A stretch of DNA of 64,000 bases from Usnea hakonensis (lineage: Eukaryota; Ascomycota; Lecanoromycetes; Lecanorales; Parmeliaceae): the NCBI GenBank assembly GCA_013423325.1, contig BLJB01000201.1:62001-126000 (forward strand), read 5' to 3'. The notes beneath the pieces were generated by a model. It ran no database searches. It was not told the origin of the DNA and saw only the letters and a program-made list of their open reading frames with translations. This document shows, piece after piece, positions 11,963 to 21,968 of the stretch (positions within the stretch are counted from its first letter, which is position 1; each line of letters opens with the position of its first letter). The translations under genes were made by a program, and so were the position numbers.

Positions 11963-12138
11963 AATAGTTAGAGAATAAATCTCTCCATAGGCTCTCCGAG
12001 AGCTCTTACCGAAGAGGCTGGAAAGTAAGCTCGAAGTTATTACTTTTATAATATTCTATTTAACTTCGAGCTTGCTTAACAGCCTTTTCGGTAGGAGCTC
12101 TCGGAGATTCTACGGAGAGATTTATTCTTTGACTATTT
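11963..12138. repeat. Long inverted repeat (fold-back palindrome)
   Basis: Two arms of about 77 bp (11963-12039 and 12061-12138) are near-complete reverse complements with small mismatches, separated by a 21-bp AT loop. The inner stem has TAACTTCGAGCTTGC on the right matching its complement on the left, and the outer stem ends in AATAGT / ACTATT. It has the shape of a fold-back or MITE-type element. Confidence 0.8.
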
Positions 12139-12540
12139 TTCTCGGGTACTAAGGATTATTGCGGACCCTAGGGGCTCACAAGCTTTCTACCCTACTAGAA
12201 GGCACGCCCCAGTACATATTAAAAGAAGTTGTTGGAAAGCTTGCTTTCTTCCTTACTTAGTTTATTTGAGAAAAAAGTGCGGGGCGCTGTGGGGACCAAA
12301 TCGGCCGCACAATTTTTAAATCTTTTCTACTTTAATCCCTAATCTTCTATATACAATTATAATAATATAAAGAGGTAGAATTATAGAGTAAATAATACGC
12401 TTTTAAATAATACTTTATATAAGGATTTTGACCGCCTATTGTAGGTTCTATATTAAAAAGAAGAAAAAAGAAGGTCTCTCCGGTTGGGGGCCCCCCGGAA
12501 GGAAAGTGGGTCTCTCCCTAGTAGATGTGGGAGAGAAGGG

Positions 12541-12695
12541 GGGTTTTAGGGGGTCTCCCCCTGAGAAAAAGAAGAAATCAGTGGATTTGGGAGTAGATCT
12601 AGGAGTAGATTTAGGAGTGGATTTCAGGGGGTCTCCCCCTGAGAAAAAGAAAAATCAGTGGATTTGGGAGTAGATTAGGGAGTAGATTTGGGACC
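12541..12695. repeat. Short imperfect tandem repeats
   Basis: The string AGGGGGTCTCCCCCTGAGAA occurs at about 12548 and again at about 12628. After each copy comes an A-rich stretch, TCAGTGGATTTGGGAG and iterated TAGAT(T)T-GGAG units. A related stretch lies at 11915-11935. The copies are direct and close, consistent with slippage inside the repeat island. Confidence 0.7.
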
Positions 12696-12785
12696 TCAAA
12701 TTCGCTCCTAGGGATTTCCAAGCTTTTCACTACTGGGAAGGCTACTATTCACAAAACACTCACCCCCCAAAAAAAGAAAACACCA

Positions 12786-13409
12786 ATGACAACCGCCTAC
12801 CCCCCCACCACCCACCACTCCAACACCCACCTCACCCCCTCAGAAGCCCTCTCCCTCCTCACCACCTACCTCACCGCCACAACCTCAGACCCTTCCCTCC
12901 ACCCCAGCGCGCACCTCACCGAGCACGGCCCCGTCGCGCCATCCTCCGGTCCGAACACAGGGCTCGTGCTACATAATCTGCGGCGCGTAGAAGCGGGGCT
13001 TCGAGGGGAGAATTTGGGGGATGATTTGACGTTTCGGAGGGATGAGCCATGGGACGGGGAGGAGGGTGAGAGGGGAGGGGAGGGAGGGGCGGAGATGATG
13101 GTTGTGTCGAATGGGGGAGCTGAGGAGCATTCGTTTGGGGGTCCGGGGGATGGAAAGCAGGGGATGGATGATGGATGGCAGGATAAGGCGGAGTTTGAGA
13201 GGCAGCAGGATGTTTTGCAGGGGGATGTTGGGAAGAGGGATAATGCTGTGAATGGGGGCTTTGAAGAAGAAGGGGCGGTCATTCCTCGGGTGAAAACTAC
13301 GTGGCTTCCTGGAGACAAAGAGGCAAGGAAGAAGGCGAAGAAGGAGAGGCATCGAAAAGAGCAGTTGGAAAAGATTGCTAAACAGCAAAGGGAGAGGGAT
13401 GCCGAGTAG
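12786..13409 (+). CDS. Small Lys/Glu-rich conserved-looking protein
   Basis: Intronless frame of 207 aa. The first 90 residues are Thr/Pro-rich then form a compact leucine-containing segment (L-T-P-S-E-A-L-S-L-L, then V-L-H-N-L-R-R-V-E-A-G-L-R-G). The middle is Gly/Glu-rich and low complexity. The C-terminus is a highly charged helix rich in Lys, Arg and Glu, of a kind common in nucleolar or RNA-associated proteins. I do not know its function. It starts immediately after the repeat island and converges with STE24. Confidence 0.6.
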   Translation: MTTAYPPTTHHSNTHLTPSEALSLLTTYLTATTSDPSLHPSAHLTEHGPVAPSSGPNTGLVLHNLRRVEAGLRGENLGDDLTFRRDEPWDGEEGERGGEGGAEMMVVSNGGAEEHSFGGPGDGKQGMDDGWQDKAEFERQQDVLQGDVGKRDNAVNGGFEEEGAVIPRVKTTWLPGDKEARKKAKKERHRKEQLEKIAKQQRERDAE

Positions 13410-13513
13410 GCGGAGTGGAGAAATTTGGAAATCGATCGGACGCACTCTCGAATTATCGATTCCTGAGTCTATATACTAGGCTTGAAGTTTAGGACGACGA
13501 ACTTTTTACGATC

Positions 13514-15106
13514 TTACAGCTCTCTATCTGAAGCTTTGACTGGCTTCTCACTATCCATCCTCTTGGTGTCGGACTTTTTCTCATCGCCATAATATCCAAG
13601 CGCTCCGAGCCTCTCGGGCAGGATAGGATGCGAGAAGTGGTAGCTCGCATACATCCAGTCAGCGTTCATGGTACTCAGATTTTGGATTTGTAGCTTGATA
13701 AGGGAGCTAGCAAGATCTTTGGAGTAGCCGAGCTTCACCGCAAAGTCGTCTAGTAATACTGTGAGTACGCTTCATCTACACTTGCAGACCACGGAAGACA
13801 TACCAGCTTGGAATTCAAACTTTCGACTCAGAATGTTCATCAACAACTTCACCACGGTGTCCATGGGTGCGAGGGCATCCGAGAAGAGGATGAAGCCAAT
13901 GATGATGGGAAAGTCCTTATGAAAGCCGAAGGATTGGTAAAGGGAGCGGTTGTTAATGAAGACGGAGAACAGGGCGAATATGTAGAATGTGTGGAACTAG
14001 ACCCTGTCAGAAGTTGGAAACGGTTGGCGAGGCTGATCACTGACCTGTGAAATCCCAAGTAGTTTGGTTGTATGCCCAAGACTCCAATGTCCAAGCTCAT
14101 GGGCTAGCACCCCAACGACTTCTTCGGTCTCGCTTTTCTCGATCAGAGTGTCGTAGATAACGATGTGCTTCTTCCATGGCAGACCGTAAAAGTACGCGTT
14201 GCTGTGAGCGCTTCGCTTGCTACCGTCGATCACATAAAGTGAATCCAAAGGAAATTTCAATCTCTTCGCCAGATTTTCAACGCCAGTCTTCAGAGGACCT
14301 TGTTCGAGTGGTGACAGCTTGTTGAAAAGTGGCAAAATGAAGATCGGATATATGGTGATGGCGAAAAGCGAGACGAAGACTGAGAAAAGCCACAGGTAGT
14401 AGAAGAAGCTGTTGCCCGTCTTTTGCACGATGGCTAAGAATGCACTAAGTAGAGGCGCTCCAAAGACCACCATCAGAGCCTGGCCTTTGAGCATGTCCAT
14501 AACCCATAGCTTCACAGTTGACTTATTGAACCCATACTTCTCTTCCAAGACAAAGGTGCTGTAGTACGAGGTGGGCAGACTCAAGACCGTTGTGATGATG
14601 TTGTAGGTGAAGATGAAGATCAAGGTGTGTACAATCTCGCCTGAGTATTTGGCAGGCACATATTGGATGAGCCAGACACCAGTCAGATCCCATAATTTGG
14701 GTAGGAGATCGTAGTAGATTATGCCGTAATTCTGAAGCTGACCATACAGATTGGCGACGAAGCCAAATTTTGCTTTTGCGCGACCGTATGCCTACAACGA
14801 GACGTGATTAGCAAGGTTCGGGTTCGTGTCTTCACCTGGAAATGTCATCCCATACCTGGCTTTTATCAAACACCTCCTGTGAGACTTCTCCCTCAAGTTC
14901 TTTCGGAGGCTTCTTTTCTTGCAAGACTCTGTACTGACGAGCCGATAGGAAGCTTTCAAACAGGTACTCTGCGAGGGAAAAGCCAACAATAAGTTTCTTC
15001 CAGGGGAACCCAGGCCTATCGAGGAAACGCCCCAGACGCTGTGGTGGTCATTAGCTTAAGGAGATCATAGGCATGGGCGATGATGTACTACCTGAAGGAG
15101 ATCCAT
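13514..15106 (-). CDS. STE24: CAAX prenyl protease 1 (Ste24-type zinc metalloprotease)
   Basis: Multi-exon gene; the spliced protein is about 455 aa, the usual length for Ste24. The zinc site H-E-L-G-H lies in L-A-H-E-L-G-H-W-S-L-G-H, and several long hydrophobic helices flank it, as in M48 integral membrane proteases of the ER and inner nuclear membrane. The enzyme removes the last three residues of farnesylated CAAX proteins such as a-factor-type pheromones, and is also involved in clearing translocons. Start at 15106 gives M-D-L-L-Q, a short first exon. The C-terminus ends in a charged tail. It is divergent from mevalonate kinase over a 420-bp spacer. High confidence. Confidence 0.95.
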
Positions 15107-15526
15107 GGCTTTGAAATATGTGATTCCGAGAGTTGACCAGCTGGTGATTGTATATGTTTGTTTCCGCGCGCGAAACTGTGTCTTCATGTACCTAGGTACT
15201 TAAGGTATCTTAAATTCATGATGCCAAGCTTTTAAGGACATGACGTCCGTTACCCCCGAGTACCAATTTCATTTTCCGCCAACCAAAACACAGTACTGCC
15301 CGAATCCTTTCACATGGCAAGATACAGCCTTACACATGCTGGAGAGGATGGAGTCCTTCCCGTGCCATTGCTTTGGAAGACTTCAATCGGCAATATACAG
15401 CTGACATATGGTGTGAGAAGAAAGCAATCTTCAAGAGAAGGCACTAGGACTATGGGAACGTGTAGGACATCAAGATTTTACAGAGGAACCATTAGCCTTC
15501 GCGATTCTTCGGAAATATAGGCAGAC
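15107..15526. promoter_or_regulatory. Shared promoter region of STE24 and mevalonate kinase
   Basis: 420 bp between divergent starts. A short plus frame here (15314-15520) lacks family resemblance and is probably 5' leader. No specific binding site can be assigned. Confidence 0.5.
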
Positions 15527-16987
15527 ATGAGCGGATCACTCGAGCACAAGATGGCATCTTTGAATACCAATAATGCCAATGGCACGCTCAAAGGCCACTC
15601 AAAAATCTCAAAGCCTAGAATGGAAAGGAAGATCTCCTCGCCTATGAACCCAGCTTTCATGACCTCTGCGCCTGGTAAGGTCATTGTCTACGGAGAACAT
15701 GCGGTAGTGCATGGAAAAGCAGCAATGGCTGCAGCCGTCTCTTTACGGTCGTATCTCCTAGTCACTACACTCTCAAAATCCCAGCGGACAATATCTCTCA
15801 GATTCCCAGATATAGGTCTTAGCCATACATGGGACGTTGACGCTTTACCTTGGTCCACATTCTCGCATCCCTCGAGGAAGAAGATGTACTATGACCTAGT
15901 CACTACTCTCGATCCTGATCTTGTCAAAGCCATGCAGCCTCATCTTTCAGATGTCTCACCCAAAGCCACAGGCGAAAACAAAAAGATACATCAAGCCGCT
16001 GCGTCGGCTTTCCTCTACCTCTTCCTATCTCTCGGTAATCAAACCTTCCCTGGGAGTATCTACACCCTCCGCTCCACCCTTCCAATCGGTGCAGGACTCG
16101 GCAGCAGCGCTAGCATATGCGTCTGTCTCAGCTCCGCCTTGCTATTACAAATACGCACCCTAGCAGGACCTCACCCAGACCAACCTTCGGAGGAAGCAGA
16201 ATTGCAGATTGAGCGAATAAACCGCTGGGCTTTCGTTGGGGAAATGTGCATCCACGGTAATCCCAGCGGTGTAGATAACACCGTCTCCTCCGGCGGAAAA
16301 GCGGTTCTCTTCAAACGTGAAGACTATACCAAAGCACCGAAAGTGACCCCACTGCGCAATTTCCCCGAGTTGCCTTTATTACTAGTCAACACGAAACAGG
16401 CCCGCTCCACCGCCACGGAAGTCGCCAAAGTCGGAGCATTGAAGGAATCACTGCCTGCAATCACAGAAGCTATCCTCAACACAATCGACGCCGTCACTTT
16501 ATCAGCCTACAGACTCGTCACATCCGCAAACTTCAACCAAAAGGACCCGCACACAACCGAGACTCTTGGCAAGTTAATCAATGTCAACCACGGCCAGCTA
16601 GTCTCCTTGGGCGTTTCCCACCCCCGTCTCGAGCGCATCCGAGAGCTAGTCGACCTAGTCGGTGTTGGATGGACGAAGTTGACCGGTGCCGGTGGAGGCG
16701 GCAGCACAATCACGCTGTTGAAGCCAGACGCATCGCCCACCGCGCTCAAGGAGCTGGACGAAAAGCTGGACGCCGAGGACTTTGAAAGATTCGACACGAC
16801 GCTCGGCGGCGACGGCGTGGGCGTGCTCTGGCCCGCCGTCCTTAGACACGCGGGCGGAGATGAAGGAGGCATCGAGATCGATCAGCAGAATTTCCTAGAG
16901 GCGGAAGGGGAGGCTGGGGTGGAGAGCTTGGTGGGGGTAGGAGGTGGACGGGAGAAGAGAGAGGGATGGAAGTTCTGGAGGGTTTGA
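15527..16987 (+). CDS. ERG12: Mevalonate kinase
   Basis: Single frame of up to 486 aa; in-frame Mets at 15527, 15551 and later could each serve as start, and the domain begins at A-P-G-K-V-I-V-Y-G-E-H-A. This is the GHMP kinase fold: the phosphate loop is P-I-G-A-G-L-G-S-S-A-S, the mevalonate-site region is G-N-P-S-G-V-D-N, and the C-terminal loop is K-L-T-G-A-G-G-G-G-S. It phosphorylates mevalonate with ATP in the cytosol, the third mevalonate-pathway step shown in this window along with the HMGS and HMGR encoded further right. The C-terminal 50 residues are Gly/Glu-rich and not part of the core. It lies about 12 kb left of the terpenoid cluster, among housekeeping genes. Confidence 0.96.
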   Translation: MSGSLEHKMASLNTNNANGTLKGHSKISKPRMERKISSPMNPAFMTSAPGKVIVYGEHAVVHGKAAMAAAVSLRSYLLVTTLSKSQRTISLRFPDIGLSHTWDVDALPWSTFSHPSRKKMYYDLVTTLDPDLVKAMQPHLSDVSPKATGENKKIHQAAASAFLYLFLSLGNQTFPGSIYTLRSTLPIGAGLGSSASICVCLSSALLLQIRTLAGPHPDQPSEEAELQIERINRWAFVGEMCIHGNPSGVDNTVSSGGKAVLFKREDYTKAPKVTPLRNFPELPLLLVNTKQARSTATEVAKVGALKESLPAITEAILNTIDAVTLSAYRLVTSANFNQKDPHTTETLGKLINVNHGQLVSLGVSHPRLERIRELVDLVGVGWTKLTGAGGGGSTITLLKPDASPTALKELDEKLDAEDFERFDTTLGGDGVGVLWPAVLRHAGGDEGGIEIDQQNFLEAEGEAGVESLVGVGGGREKREGWKFWRV

Positions 16988-17693
16988 AATGGAGCGAGAA
17001 TTAGAAGAGGGCTCAAGCCTGTCATTATGTCACTTTTTTCGATCGAGCTCCTTGAATGACATACTAGCCGTCGCCCGATTGTTGAATACATTTATATGTC
17101 CTGTGGAATCAGCACGTGGGGACTGAGAAAGGACAATTGCATGCTCCAACACAGACCCTTCCTGATACTTCCACCATTTCGTCTGCAGTGCGCCTCAGAA
17201 TACTCGCGAGGAAGAATGTAGGTTTCTTCATGATTAAGATGCCCGATGGGGGTGCTGACTGATAAGATGTGGTTGCGATTTTCAGCAGTGGAGCCTCCTT
17301 TTTCCCTGCCACAAGCTACAAGTACATTAGGGTGTTGCATTGGGGGAATACACGGGTTAATAAGGACTTGGTATGGATCTATGAATTCAGAACGGCTTCC
17401 AGTTTCTAGCTATGTTGTATTGGTTATGTTTATATTATCAAAAGGCCGCCAGAAGCAAAACCACACTTTTTCAGTATTACCCGCGAGAAGGAAGTTTGAT
17501 CCTGGTACACGCAATGCGGAACCTTCGTGGCCCAATCTTTGTGCGTGCGGTATGACAATATGGTTAGCAAGTCCCGATTTTCTTCAGTTGATTTGTTAAG
17601 GCGAAGAGGTTGCGCAAGTTACTGGTATCGTAGTGGCTGGGGCTATAGTATAGTATCAATCACTGAAAATATCGATGGAATGGTAGATTATTG
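16988..17693. other. Convergent intergenic region
   Basis: About 700 bp between the 3' ends of mevalonate kinase and Prp39. Short frames at 17109-17340 and 17246-17599 have no recognisable features. I see nothing else in it. Confidence 0.5.
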
Positions 17694-20007
17694 TCATACC
17701 TGAGTGTCACTGGGAAGCTGTTGCTCTCCTTGCTGCTGGTAATATTTTGTGTACGGGTTCTCTCCTCTTCGGATAGCGGCATCGTCCACCTCAACTCCTG
17801 GGTGTCCATTCTCCATCATCATGCGTCGTTGCGTTGTGGCTTCTCTGCCATCCTCAGAGAGCTTTGTCTTCATTGTCTGTTGCACAGAAAATGGGCTACA
17901 GAACCATGTGTCAATGAGATGCAGACAGAAGCTCGTAATCTAAAAAGAGGACTCACCCGTTGACTTCACGATCTAAATTCATATACTCCTTGGCTGCTTC
18001 CTTTGTACCTCTCTCCTGTAGGTAGACCATGTAGTAGTGTGATAGGTCTTTGATAGTGAGAGGTGACAAATGGCTCTTCTTCCTGATATCCTCGTGCACT
18101 TGCTTAATTCTCTTGTACTGTGTTGACTCAGTCTCAGCGCTAGTAGGTTGCTCGAGCTCGAAGAAAAGGAAATTGATCCAGAATGGTCTGCTATCGAGAT
18201 ACCAATGCTGATTCTTCTGAAAGACCTGACGTGCCTCGTCCACAGATCCCTTGATCTTCCAGAGCAACCGTGCCCACTCTGCTACCAGCGCTGCTTTCGC
18301 GTAGATATCACATTGCACGGAGTCGATCTGGGATTTATAGACTTCGATCGCTGCGTCCAGTCCACCGTGCCGACGTGATAGGTTTGCTAGAGATATAATA
18401 GTCTCAATATGACCGGGAAGGTTGACCAATATAGCCTGGTGGATATCTTTGGCCAGCTCGACTCTATCAACCGACTCTTCGAAATACGCGTACTGTAGAC
18501 GGACGGCTGGTCTCGATATGGGTGCATAAAGCATGCTGGCACGCTGATAGATGTTTCGTACCTCCTCCTCCTTCCCTTCTTGTACTATCATCCAGCGAGC
18601 GTACCGAAGCCAGAATTCGTCGTAATATGCGCAGGTCACCAAACATCTCTCATATAGGAATTGTGTCCTCATATAGTCGCCTTCAACCTCTTCAAAGTCG
18701 AGGTATTTTCGCCAGTTGACTAATTGGCCTTCGTCAAGCTCTGTGACGTGGAAGTATGGTCGCTTCACTTCTGATTCGTATGTCCATCGCTTGGTCGTCT
18801 CGGTTTGAGTTCGGTGGAATATCTCAAGGTGGAAGTTGTCAATCCGACTCCTCAACTCACGCTCCATCTCCATCTGCCCACGCCCTGCTGGACCCTCAGC
18901 CTCAACTTCCCCACGGAACTGGGCGAGCATGTCTGCAGGTAAGAGCTCTTGTAAAGGCCTGACTTGGGCGAGATGTCGATATCGTTCAAAGTAACGGGCG
19001 TATTGATGCATAGGTATATGTACAATGCGGTCAAGTATTGGGAATATCTTGTCCTGAGCTTCAAGACGTTCTTCAAACTCCAAATATTTGTCCCAAAATG
19101 GATGTGCTAGGAAATCAAGGCCTACAGAGCTAGCACCTCGCTCATAGAGCCTGTAGTATATTTGTCAGCTTTAGCGGCATTTAAGGAAGGGAGAAAGAGC
19201 GCGAAGGAGGCAGAGGGCAGCAAACATGGCATGTGTATGTGCTCAATGATCTCGAGCTCCGCGAAATTCCATCAAACTTCAACTTTGCACATAAAATAGT
19301 GCATCGAAGGGTGGGCAACGTATGAGCGAACGAAATGAAAGCGCCTGATTGTCATGTGAGAGGAAGCAATTTGGGGTCTGTTTGTGACTTTCTCACCCGT
19401 CTTAAAGCCGAGTCATAGCAGTCCTTTGCAACCGTGCTGCTTGGCTAGAAAGCCGTGCTACGTCACTTGTGGTTATGGGAAGGAAACCTTTTTAATCTCT
19501 ACTTACTCTCGAATCACATCGGGGTCATGACTGGTCTCGACTTTGAAAGCACAATAGTTTGTCCATAAATCGACAGAATTTGTGATGCTGGCTACACCTC
19601 GTTCGTATACCTGCGGACGTCAATTTCTTCCTTGAGCAGGCTTCAACGTGGAACAGCCTACCAACTCCGCAGCCTCGGTCCCCGCGATGGAAAACTCGAG
19701 ATCCGCATATTTCTTCCAGTATCCGAATAGCAAAGGGAACTTGGCGAGGAAACGATCATATATGTCTCGAGTAGCGGAGATGGATTGAGGACTGGAATTG
19801 CGGTTGAGACCTCCCTCGAGAGACTCTGCGGCGCGAACGAGCTTTTCCCAGTGCTCAAAGCTATCTGGCTCCTCGAGCTGTATGCTGAGTTAGTAAAGCA
19901 CTGAAAGAGATTCAAATCAGGCTTTGAGAAAGACATACCACTTCTGCATTCAGCTTCTTTAATTCTGCGTTCTCTTCGTCGCTGCCACCAAAGCTGTAGT
20001 CGGCCAT
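17694..20007 (-). CDS. PRP39: Pre-mRNA splicing factor Prp39 (U1 snRNP, HAT repeats)
   Basis: Gene of several exons, about 600 aa after splicing, starting with M-A-D-Y-S-F-G-G at 20007. It is made of HAT (half-a-TPR) helices: repeated W..Y..F/E patterns such as H-P-F-W-D-K-Y-L-E-F-E-E, W-R-K-Y-L-D-F-E-E, F-W-L-R-Y-A-R-W and F-W-I-N-F-L-F-F-E-L. Prp39 is a U1 snRNP component that forms a dimer or heterodimer and helps commit introns to splicing. A last exon (17694-17885) adds a Gln-rich tail. Introns lie around 19084-19150, 19505-19610 and 17886-17955. High confidence in the family. Confidence 0.92.
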
Positions 20008-20414
20008 CACGCTTCTGAGAGGGCGCGCTGTAGGAAAATATACCGTATGTTGCTGTATCAGATATGTGAATCTGTGTGAGATGTGGATTTCAGGTGCTCT
20101 GTCGTTGATGATGCTCGAAGCCTATACCAGAAAACGCTCTCAGAAAAGGCTCTCAGACCTATCGGCAAGGCTCGCGTCTTGGCACTGATGACTCAGCGTA
20201 TTCTCTAGCACCATACCTCATTTCAATTGAGCACATTGAGACACTTTACTTATTCTACCTCAACGCTTTTGAACTCATCTCTCAATATTCCGGATTTCTG
20301 CTCCCCTCTTAGAAACCGATACTTGTATTCTAAGCTTTCAAAACTTTTTTCCGGAGATGAAGATCGCATATCTATCTATCTTCTCGAGTGTGCTTCATCA
20401 AGGTCTGGGATCTA
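20008..20414. other. Intergenic, Prp39 promoter side
   Basis: About 400 bp between the Prp39 start and the 3' end of the SDR gene. AT-rich, with no gene-like frame of support. Confidence 0.5.
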
Positions 20415-21601
20415 TCAAATCTTGGTGCCATGATCGTTGATGTACTCTCTCAAAGTGTTAGTGAGCGTCCCATCTTCTGCAAAGCCCAGAGCTTTAGCTC
20501 TCGAAGTATCAACTCTGGTTGGCCAGCTCAAGACTATTTTCTCGGTTGCCTCTTCTCTCTTCTCCTCTACAAGCCTTAATGCCTCATCACCTCCAACGGC
20601 TTTCAGAGCATCCAGCATCTCGCGGACGGTCACCGTCACACCGGGAAGATTCACGATTCGTGACCCAGAAAGCTTTTCCTTCGGAACATCCCGCGCTATT
20701 ATTAAATTTTTGACTACAGTCCTAGGTGAACAGATCCATATCTCAAGGTCTTTCGAGACTGGCAAAATGCTCTTCTCTCCGTTCAACGGCTCGCGAAAGA
20801 TACCGGAGGCGAAAGATGACGCGGCTCCCGTGGGTCTCCCTGGCCTAACGACAACCTGGTCGTCGTCAAGAGTCAAAGCAGAACTACCAGGAAATTGGGC
20901 CTAGGTGTTTACCGTTGGTAGCCTGCAGGTGCGCCCATCCAGCAACCCTCTCCTTGAGTAGTCGTCAAGTAGTGTCTCACATATATGCTTCTGGGCCCCG
21001 TACGACGAGCCAGGCACTGGTGCATCCAGCTCCGATATCGTCGTGGTCAGTGTGGCAGGCGGGCCGTATACTGCTAATGAAGAGGTAAAGATAACTTTGA
21101 CATCTGGATTGGTGTGTCGGAGTATGTCTAGAATCTGCCTCGTAGAGTCGATGTTCTAAGCAGATTCGGAGTCAGCTTTGTCTTCTGAGGCAGGAGATGG
21201 AATTCGAAGACGTGAAGCGGGAGCAGGAAATCCTATGATTCAAATGCCATATCGGAGGGAAAATGCCAAGCCCATCTCAGAACTGTACGTACGACTTTCA
21301 ATCCCAGGTCAAGGTTTGCCTCGGAAGCTCCAGACATGATGCCATGGAAAAGATATACTAGGTTGATGTCTGGGGTGAAAAGAGATTGACATGTTTCTAA
21401 GGAAGTGAGATCTGCCTCTAAAGAGCGAATTTCTACCTCAGAAGGCGGGTCTGTCTGAGGCACATTTGGTTTAAAAACATCGGTCAATGTAAGTTTGGAG
21501 AGCAAAGGGTCTGTAAGAAGAGCAGTTGCAAGAGCCTGGCCAATGAAGCCACCTGCTCCAGTGATTATGCAGTTGAGTTTGGATCTATCGGGGGAAAGCA
21601 T
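20415..21601 (-). CDS. NAD-dependent epimerase/dehydratase (extended SDR, DenD-like)
   Basis: Three exons: 21233-21601 (first), a middle exon around 20900-21155, and 20415-20876 (last). The N-terminus has the NAD-binding turn T-G-A-G-G-F-I-G, and the middle exon carries the active-site pair as S-S-Y-G-A-Q-K (Y-x-x-x-K). These define an extended short-chain dehydrogenase. The sequence most resembles D-erythronate dehydrogenase (DenD)-type enzymes of sugar-acid breakdown, but the substrate is not proven. Spliced length about 340 aa is normal. It is divergent from the flavocytochrome-b2-like gene, another hydroxy-acid enzyme, which suggests a small hydroxy-acid use pair (inference). Confidence 0.85.
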
Positions 21602-21968
21602 TTTTGTCTGTGATTTGCGATACGAAGAGGTTGATGATGTCTTTTGTTTGGCAAGGATTTGGCTGTGCTAGAGCAAGCAGCGTCATTGATAGGCCCAATT
21701 GTTGTTTTATTGTTGTTGTTTGGCTTAGTAGCCCAAATTTTGCACCTACAACGTCATCACGGAACGCAAACCGAATGTGGGGGAATTTGAACGCGGGGAT
21801 GCTCGGGACGAGGTGGGGTGCAGCATTTTGAGCCTCGCGTGCTACAAGACCCCACGAACCTCTCTAGAATCTTCACATTTTTCATTTACAATCTTTTATA
21901 TCGACCTTCCTTACTCTCTTTATCATCAATACACTCATTGCTATTCGTATACCCAATTTGCATATAGA
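21602..21968. promoter_or_regulatory. Shared promoter of SDR and flavocytochrome b2-like genes
   Basis: 367 bp between divergent starts. The plus side ends in a C/T-rich leader before the ATG at 21969. No specific motif assigned. Confidence 0.5.

Larger units (their letters stand above)
11401..12785. repeat. AT-rich island of degraded repeats
   Basis: Composition drops to strongly AT-rich with poly-T and TA runs and islands of G/C-rich palindrome. Copies 2 and 3 of the 65-bp repeat lie at 11531-11595 and about 12231-12290. Each is followed in the same orientation by a second shared 71-bp tract (11777-11847 and 12369-12439), so the region looks like two diverged copies of one element. No transposase frame is visible. 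Such islands in ascomycetes are typical remains of mobile elements, sometimes mutated by RIP. Confidence 0.7.
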
